A DNA stretch of 64,000 nt from Molossus alvarezi (Eukaryota; Chordata; Mammalia; Chiroptera; Molossidae), in assembly GCA_037176705.1 (NCBI GenBank), contig CM073887.1, forward strand, positions 84,206,348-84,270,347. The letters run 5' to 3'. The notes below the pieces were generated by a model. The model did no database searches, was not told the DNA's origin, and worked only from the letters and a program-made list of their open reading frames with translations. Numbering within the stretch: the first letter of the stretch is position 1; each line of letters opens with the position of its first letter. This document shows, one piece after another, positions 44,801-53,800 of this stretch. A program made the position numbers and the translations under genes.

Positions 44801-47800
44801 CCCTGGCCACCTCTGGGGTGGCAGCTCTCTGCTCCTGTGCATGACTTTGCTCTTTACTTTGTAGTGGCCCCCCTACAGATGGGGCCGAGGCCTTGAACAA
44901 CCTTGCCTGCGTGTGCGATAGCCCTCCCTGGTCAGGAGCCATTGCACATGTCCTCTGTCTAGCGGCTCCATCTCTGCCCAGCACCTTGCAGGGGCTGCAT
45001 GGGGAAGTGCCTGCTAAGGGAGCAGTGGTTCCAAGGCACAGGGGCTAGGAAGTTGCTCTGGGGGTGGCAAGGGGTGGTCGTACCCCACCTCCCTGCCCCT
45101 TTAGGACAGGGAGCCCCTACATTAAGAGGAGGGGAAAATTCTATGACTCTATCCCCCCAAATCTGAAAGTGCATGCTTTCCGAGTGGGCGACCAGGTGGG
45201 GCAGCTGGACTGTCACTAATTTCCAGGAACTGATGCTTAGGAGAAGAGAGCCAGTGATGGGGTATTTACAGCTACTGCTCCCTTCAACAGCCCATGCTGC
45301 CTCCTGGTACCAGCTCCCAGTGCTGGTGACAGTCCCAGAGACCCAGTGAACACACCTGAATTCTCATTCAATTAATGCTCATGCCAAGTGCAGGTACACA
45401 GGAAGGTGAGGAAAAACCATGGGCCCTACTCTCAAGAAGCTCCCAACCCAGTGGGGAGAATAAGTATATGGCAGCAAAAAGTCCTGGGTGCTGGGGGAGA
45501 CCACCCCACAGTGGTCACTGAACACCCATATGAGCCTGCCCCTTCCTAAGAGCTTGGCATGAACCATCTCACCTCACCCCTGTGGCAGAAACATGAAGCA
45601 CAGAGAGGGAGAGCTGCCAGGCCAAGACCCAGAGGATGGGGAGAGGGACTCATGTGTGCAGAGGGCCGCCCGGTGTGCATGGGTGTTAAGCCCACCGTGG
45701 CTGCCATGTGCAGGAGGAGCATGCTCAGGAGGGAAGAGGCCACCACAGTTGGCCAGCTGGGAATGGGCCGTCATGGCCTTGTCATGTGGGCTGTGCAGGG
45801 AGCACAGGGGAACCTGGAAAGGGTTCAAGCAGGAGAAGGACATGATGAAGTGTGGCTTCACTGGGTGATGCCAGGAGCTGTGGAACAGGCGACAGGTAGG
45901 TGTGGCAGTCAGGGCCAGAAGAGGAAGTGGGGAAGAGAAGCAGGGGATGCAGGAGCATTTGAGGAGGAAGAACAGTGGGATGCATGTGTGACTGAAGCTG
46001 GTGTCGAGGTAAGGGGGAAGAGTAGGAGGTCAAGGTGACCTCCCCGTTTCTGACTTGAACATGTTGTCCCTGAGGTGGGGAATGCAGGAGATTCTGGGGG
46101 AGGGTGGGAGACAATGCTGTTTTAGGCATAAAGAATCTGAGGTTCTGTGAGACATCCAGATGGAGTTGCCCAGGAGGCAGCTGGGTGTATGATTCTGTCG
46201 CCCAGGAGAACGGTGGCTGGGAATTAGGAGTGGGAGTAAACTGCAGACATGGCGATTAAAGCCATGGAGTGGGAGAGGGTGCCAGGAGGGAGCTCTGACG
46301 AACACCTGCATTTAGGGGACAGGTACCTGGAAGCTGGAGAGGGGGCAGAAAAGCAGGGCTATGTGGGGTCATCTAAGCCAAGGGAGGAGAGAGTTTCAGG
46401 GTGGGAGTGGCCAGCCACATCAGAGGCTATGGTGCTTCTTTTAAAGATGACCATGGAAAAGGTCTGCGAAGGGGTTTCTGTGGGGTGGTGGGTGGAGGAG
46501 CCCCACCTCGGGGCCCAGGGCCCACCCGGAGCCTGGCACATGCAGGCTGGCCATGTATATGAATGGACAGCAGACCTGTGTCCTAGGCCACAGAAGGGAG
46601 ACAGCCCTGGCCATGGCCTCAGTGCCAGCCCCACTGCCAGCCACAACAGATCCTCTCCCACACTCCACTTCCGCTCCTTGCTGGCCTGGCTCAGCATCTG
46701 GGGTGAGGCTGAGTGGCAAAGGAAGAACCTCAGGGACATCCCATCCTCTTCTCTGAGGGACATGGAGGCTAGTGTTGCCTCTTAGAGCTACCCAGGGAAC
46801 TTTGGGGCCCTTCCCACCCGTATGAGGGATCATCAGCCGGCCCCCAAGGAAGTTGAAGGTCCCGTAGGCCATGTTGCTGATGCCACGCGGCAGGGAGCGG
46901 AAGTAGTTCTGGGTGGACAGGCGGGAGACGAAGTCCTCGGCCTCGGAGGTGGGCGAGCTGTGGTGCAGCGTGTGGCGGCCGCCACTCAGCGGGCTGAGCA
47001 GGTGCCCATTGGTCAGCTGGAACTTGGGGCTGGGCCCATCCTGCCGGGAACACAGGCTGCCCCGGTAGGTGGTGGTGGTGGTGCTGAGGTCTGGCTGGAT
47101 GGTGAGCAGATGGGGATTGTCTGTAGGGTAAAGACAGACATAGTGGCATTGGGGGTGTCCCCATCTGGGTGGCCCCTGGCATGGGGGCCAGGGCAGGAGT
47201 GCTGGGGGCGGAGACACAACACCTGCTTTGCTGGGCTTGATGCTGACAGGCTGGAAGCCTGAGGTGAGGATGGACGAGTCAGCCACGTCTGAGTCCAACC
47301 CCTGCTTCTTGCGGCAATAAATGAGGATGAGGACGAGCAGCAGCAGGAGGAGGCACACTGCCACCGCGATGAGGCCCACGTAGAGGGCCACGTCCTCGGG
47401 GCCTGAAGCAGCTGCAGGAGAGAGAATGGCCTTGGAGGGGCAGGTGCAGGAGGTGGGGAAGGAATCAGCGGTTCCCACTCCTTGGGCACCAGCACTACTG
47501 GGGCAGTGGAAGCTGGCACGGAGAGTATGGCGTCAGCACGGATGTACCCCAGCCCTGCATCTGCCACCACCTCTCTCTGTCACTCGGGGCAAATTACATC
47601 TCTCACAGGCTTGATTCAGGCTGAGGTTGCTGCTCCCAGAGAAGGGCAGGAAAGACACACTCCCCCAGGTGGCCTTGGATAGGGCTGCTAGACTGAATCC
47701 ACTCTTCTGGGGCCCTTGGCAGTGGGAGCTGTGAGGAGCTCCCAGGATCCCCAAGGCAGGGGATCGTGCTTCCTGGGGCATTTGCCAATCTGGTTCCTGG

Positions 47801-50800
47801 CAGGTCCCTGCCAGGCTCTTCTCCTTGTCTGCATCTCCAGGCCTAGGGCAGGGCTGGGGAGGGGTGATTGACTGCTTAGAGGAAGCTGTATTGATTTTAG
47901 AAGGGCTTTGCATAATGGAAGAAATGTCCATCAGAAAGGAATTGACACAGATAATTAGGTTTTTAATTGAAAGAATGTGGGAGGGTGTGTTCTAGAGAAA
48001 AAAATCCAACAGAGATCTTCAATTGTTAGTTATAGCCTTGTAATTAACAGGCCTCACAAGCCTGGGGTCTCCACAGGATGTGCATGTGCACTTGGGGTAC
48101 AGGGAGGAGGTGAAGAGGTGGGGGAGGGGCAGCAGATGCCCAGTAAGAAAACCTCAAATGTATGCATATTTTGGGAAGGCGAGGGATGTATTGGGGTGTG
48201 CAAGGGCACATGTGTGGGAGTTTATGGATGGGGGACCCCAAGGTCCTGAGCTTTGGAAAGGGTGTGCAGCCCGTATGGCAGGGGACTAACTTTCTTAGCC
48301 ACCACCTCCCTGGAGCTGGGCAGGGCTCAAGAGGACTCCCAGGGCAGAGAGGACTCACTGTGCACACAGAGGTCGCTGGTGCAGTTTCGGGTGTCCAGGT
48401 CAGCACCCCGGCACTCCTCGCCTCCGTTGCGGGGTGCCGGGTCAGAGCACTCACGGCTCCGCCAGTGGGTGCAGTCAAGCCCACAGGCTGACCACTTGCT
48501 CCACGGGCTCCAGCTGCCGTCCACTACATGAGAGATAGACACGGAGAGAGAAGAATGGCACTGTCAGCCCGGGGAGCCAGCTCAGGCTCTGAATGCAAGG
48601 CCAGGGCCAGCGCCAGGCCTACCGTCTGTATGCCCTCTGGTGTCCAGCTGGCCTGGATGACACATGCTAATGATGGGAGGCACAATGATACCTGCCTGTT
48701 TGGCTCTACACACACCAGGGGGCTGTCCTGGCCCTGGGACCATGTGGGCCCCCAGGCTAAACCCTGCCCTTGCCCCACACTGACTGTACCTGTCCTAACT
48801 GTACCACAGACCCTGGGACTCAGACCCTCTGCCGAGACTGAGCTGGGCATGGACCGAGCCCTGCCTCCATCACACTGAACCCCATCCCGGCCTTGGACTG
48901 AGCCTGGCCCTGCGTGTGGGCGGGTGGGATGGAGCCATGGGGGGCAGGCTAGTGGGTGTGATGGAGCCAGGGCACGGAGATGGTGAGGTGAGGAGCAATG
49001 CGGGAGGCAGCAGCCGCTGGTACCTGGGCACAGGGTGGCGCAGGCTGTTTTCTGGACATTCTGCCCCTCACAGAAGGCGCCCCCGTTGAGAGGCGCCGGG
49101 TTGGTGCAGCTCCGGCTCCGTTTCTGCCAGCCACGCCCACAACTGGCACTGCAGACGGACCACTCGGTCCACGTCGACCACCCACCGTTCACTGGCCGGA
49201 CAGAGAAGGACTGGGTCAGGGAGCGGGGGTTTCTTCAGACATGCTGGCCAGGGACCCGGGCAGGAGGGCTGGAAGGAAGCCCTGGAGGGGAGGCCATCTC
49301 TGCCAACGGCCCCTGGGATTGGGCGGCACCTGCTCCACGGTCCCTTTCTTCCCTCAGTAGGCATTGTGGACAGTGGGGACAGCCAGCCCTAACTGTAGCT
49401 CCTAGGCCCCTCCAGCTCGGACCCCAGCCTCTCAGAGGGGCGGCTGCTGCACCCCCTCCCGCTGCCTGCCCTGGACACCACCTTCCATCCTGCGTCACCT
49501 TTTCCTAGTCTCCCTCTGAACCCTCGTCTCCTTCTGCACAGTGCCCCCTGCCTGTAAGTAAGCCAAGGGATGGTGTGGCCACAGATGACCATCAACCCAC
49601 CCCACACCTTCACTGACATGCCCTTTGGCTCCCTGACAGCCACAGCAAGGTCCCTGCCTTTCCCAGTCAGGCCTCAACTTGGCCCACCTGGCCCTGGCTC
49701 CCTGGTCACAGTGCCACCCTGAGGACACCTTCCATGCCTCTCCCTCCTCCCACCAGTGCCGGGGCCCACCATAGACGATGACAGCAGCCGAGGCACTGCG
49801 GCGTCGAGCTACGATGTTCTTGGCCACGCAGGTGTAGTTGGCCGTGTCGGCCAGGCGGGCCTGTCGCACCACCAGGCTGTGCTCCCGAGTGATGTACACG
49901 TTGGGGTCCAGGGATGGATCCACCAGGTCCTCATTTCGGAGCCACTCCACCTGGGGGAGGGAGCCACACCACTGTACCGTGCCAAGTGAGAGTGGCCCCT
50001 GGGGGGTCAGCCTGGGGACTGGGCAGGCAGGACCTGAGCTTGGGAGCCCCTCACCTCTGCCGGGGGGATGCCCTCTGGCGGGCGGCAAGGCAACACAATA
50101 CCCTGTTCCAGGGACACCTCTTTGGCCAGCGGCTCCTGCTCGAAGTTCTTGCGCAAATCTGGAAGAACAGAGTATCCTCCAGACTGAGTGCCTCATGCAA
50201 GTCAGTCTGGCCAGCACTGTCCCCTGGTCCCACAGGCGTCATGGTACATGGCAGAAGGATGTGCCAAATGTCCGGGGGTCATGGGGTGGCTGGACAGTGT
50301 TCATAGATACTTCCATCAAGGCAGGTCCTGAGGCTTTCTGTCAGGACTCCTCCCCAGTGCCACCCTTGGACCACCCCTCCTGAGGACTCACAGGCGATTC
50401 GGATGTAGGCCTTCTGGCTCTTGGTGGTGCCTTGGGAGCTCCAGGCCACGCACTGGCACCAGTACTCCTCCAGCCCAAACACCTTCTCCACCTGCTGCCT
50501 CGAGACATTAATGCGGACCTCCATGACGGGCAGGCCTGGGGACGGGAAGTGTGGGTAGCAAGGACCTGGGGCCACACCCAGCCTCCCGTTCCAGTCCAAA
50601 GCAGACACTGGGGCAACGCTGGGAACTCTGGGGGACCCATGGGAAGCTCAGTTCATGTGCCCTGAAGGCCAAGGGTAGGTTCTTAGTCTTCCATTCTTTT
50701 TGTTGTTGTTGTTAATCCTCATCTGAGAATATTTTTTCCATTGTTTAGAGAGAGTGGAAGAGAGAAGGAGGGAGAGTGTGAGAGAGAGAGGTGAGAGAGA

Positions 50801-53800
50801 CATTGATTGGTTGCCTCCTGCACACGCCCAGACTGGGGATGGGTTTCAAACCCGAAACCCTGCAGTGTGTGGGCCACATTCTAACCAGTGAATCACACCA
50901 CCCAGGGCAGCACTTACATTCTTTTTTAAAAAATCCTCACCTGAGGATATTTTTCCATTGATTTTCAGATAGAGTGGGAGAGAGGGAGGGAAAGAGAGAA
51001 ACATCGATGTGAGAGAGACACATCCATGGGTTGTCTCCCTCACAACCCCAACCAGGGCTGGGGACCAAACTGCAACCGAGGTATGTGCCCTTGACCGGGA
51101 ATTGAACCAGGGACTATTTGGTTCGCAGGCCGATGCTTTAACTGCTGAGCCAAAGCAGCCAGGGCAGCACTTCCATTCTTCACGCTTCGTTACCCAGGGC
51201 CTGTGTTCCTGGAGTCACTTCCACAAATGTCCCTATCAGGGCTTCCAGCAGCAGGGGCTGGCCTCTGAGGACCCTAGGGAAAAGGGGTGGGGCTGACTGA
51301 GGGCTTTCTGGGTAAAAAAAAGGTGAGGAAGGATCTGGCTCAGCTCCCTGGGGGTTAGCAGGTGGATCCTGACATGTGATAACATAATAGCAGCTATTAA
51401 CAATATAATTACACCCATTGCCTAGTATGATAATAGACCCCTGGGCCTAGCAAGCAATTCCCACATGCTGGCTCGTTATCTTCTGCATCCATGCCCTGGC
51501 CTGCATTGCCCCCACTCTGCGGATAAGGAAACAGGCTCACAAGTTCTTGCTATGGCTGTCTGAACCCAAAGCATGTTGAGGGTGCCTTGCAGTCACCCTG
51601 GGGTAGGCTGGGAGTACCCAGGGCTTAGGGAGAAATGTTAAGAAGGGGGAAGAGGTGACCCACAGTGGGAGGCTGGCCTGTGATGGGTGTTGGGACCTGC
51701 TCTGCATCAGCTGGGCTAGAGGACCTCCCTCAAGAATGGACTCAGGCCCCTGCCCTCGGCCACACTGGGACCCAGGGAATGGGGGTGAGAGGAGGACCCA
51801 GACCTTCTGAGGACCCAGAAGAGGGGACAGCAGCTTTCCTCCAGCCTCCTGGCCTTCAGCCAAAACCAGTGTCCCAGGAGTGAGAAAAAGACTGTTTCCA
51901 ATTTCTCCTCCTTCTGACCCCAATTTCCCTCGGGTCATTGACTTATCAGAAAGAGGGAGAGAGGCTGGGCAGCAATGTGTTTCCATTGTTAACACAGAGA
52001 TTCAATTAGGGCTGCGTTGCAGGAGGGGCAGCAGTCCGGCTGACAGGAAGGCTGTTCTCTCTCCTCATTTCTCTACTGTGCCTTTCCCAACCCCTGCCCA
52101 CACCCCTCCTCAGTCTCTCCAGCTCCCACCTAGGTCCCTCTCACTGGTCCCTGCCCCTGGTTAGTTCTCACAGGAGATTCGGGGGCAGTGTTGCCTCTGG
52201 CTGAGGAATTAACTGGGTTTCTCTGGGGGTGTAGCAAGGGCTAAGAACAGTGGGGTCCTCACAGGGTTTGTGTGCAGGAGGGGCCCTGGGCACCAGCCAC
52301 CTGTCAAGCACACTGAGTCTTGAGGCATCTGGGTAGAAGCCATGCACACACCCTAGGTGTGTAGTCCTGCTTTGCCACACATTCTGAACTGAAAGTTTTT
52401 CTCTCTGGGTAGACAGGTCTATGGGTGGGCCACTCCATACCTTGTGGGGGTGGGGGTGCTCATGCACCATCCGGCAAGTCAGCCTGGGAGACAGCATTAC
52501 ATTTAAGTGTGCCTGTTTCTTTCTCCCTGCCTCCTCCCACTCTGTCCTGCCACCACCTCCTCTCCTTCCTGCTGTCACAAATAAGGGCCAAGTTTGTCCA
52601 CCATGTCCCACTTTTAGGCAGCACCCTCGAACCCCACAAGCTCTAGGAGGGCAGCAGACCCAGAGGGAGACTCAGACTCTGCCCTGACCAGTCCATGAGG
52701 TGAGGGGCTGTGCCTGCTTCCCTGCAGGTCACTGAGCAGCCTAAATCCTGGGAGTAGTTTCTGGGCATGGCTGTGTCTGCACCTGCCTGGTAAGTGTGAG
52801 CAGATGCCAGCCTTGGGGAGGAAGGGGGAGGGGTCCCTGCAGGCCCAGGAGCATGTGGGTGTGAGCAGGGGGCACGTGGAGAGGCCTGGGGGGAGTGTGT
52901 GCGGAGTATTTATGGGAGGTAGAGGATTGGTGGGGTGGGGGCTCTGAGGCCAAGTTGGGGCTCAAGTTCTCACCTCACCGATCTGTCTAATAACCAATAA
53001 GTTTGTGTAACATAATAAATTACACACCCGGACTGGACTCCAATGCTTGGCTCAGAAAATTTCGAGGCTTTTCCAACATCAGCAGGTTTGGGTTGAGGGT
53101 TTCAGGCTTTGGTCCCTAACCCCTGGTCTTCTGAATAGGGATGGGGGCAAGTGATGGGGCACAGGGGTGTTCTCCCCTGGAGTATCACCCAGCCACCCTC
53201 AGTGCCACACAGGCATGGGTGTGGCTGCGGACCTGGGCTGCTGCTGATTGCTGCCACATCTGCCTGACCACAGAACATTCCTGGCCTAGGGTCTTTGGTT
53301 TGTGTGCCTGCGTGGTGCCATGGCTGTGACATTTGTGGGCAAGTAAGGGAAGCCTATCTCTAAGCTTCAAAACACTTGGTGGGTTTGGATTGAGAAATCA
53401 ATAAGATCCATAAAAATTCCATGCTGGCCATGGCAGACCTGAAGTTGGATGTTCAGAGCAGGTGAAAGTCCTGGGTTATGAGTGGGACATGTCCCCATGA
53501 GTTCTGCTACTCTGTCTGGCTGGAAGTGTGCAAGGCCAGCAGAGCCTGTTGAGGACTGTGGGCTGGGGGCCCTCACATGCGTGCTGGGCCTGGGTCTCAG
53601 CCAAGCCATGGATTCCAGACCTCATGATAGCAGGAGGCAAGGAAGGGGAGGCTAGAGCAGCAGGGGGCTGGCTGGGGCCTTCCAGAGGTTCTAGGACAGA
53701 CCCTCAAGGCTGCAGAATGTCAGGTCTCTGGCTCTGGCTTCCTCCTCACCTGTCCTTCCCCTGGGGGATCTGCCACAGCAGTGGGAGGACTCATGCCTAA

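Noticed and set aside
46441..47478. Single 345-codon minus-strand open frame treated as one exon
   Set aside because: It is two UNC5A exons plus the in-frame 102-bp intron, then a chance extension into the upstream intron past a good donor.
48524..49192. 222-codon minus-strand open frame
   Set aside because: Only its first 56 codons are the UNC5A TSP1 exon; the remainder reads through the donor into intron.
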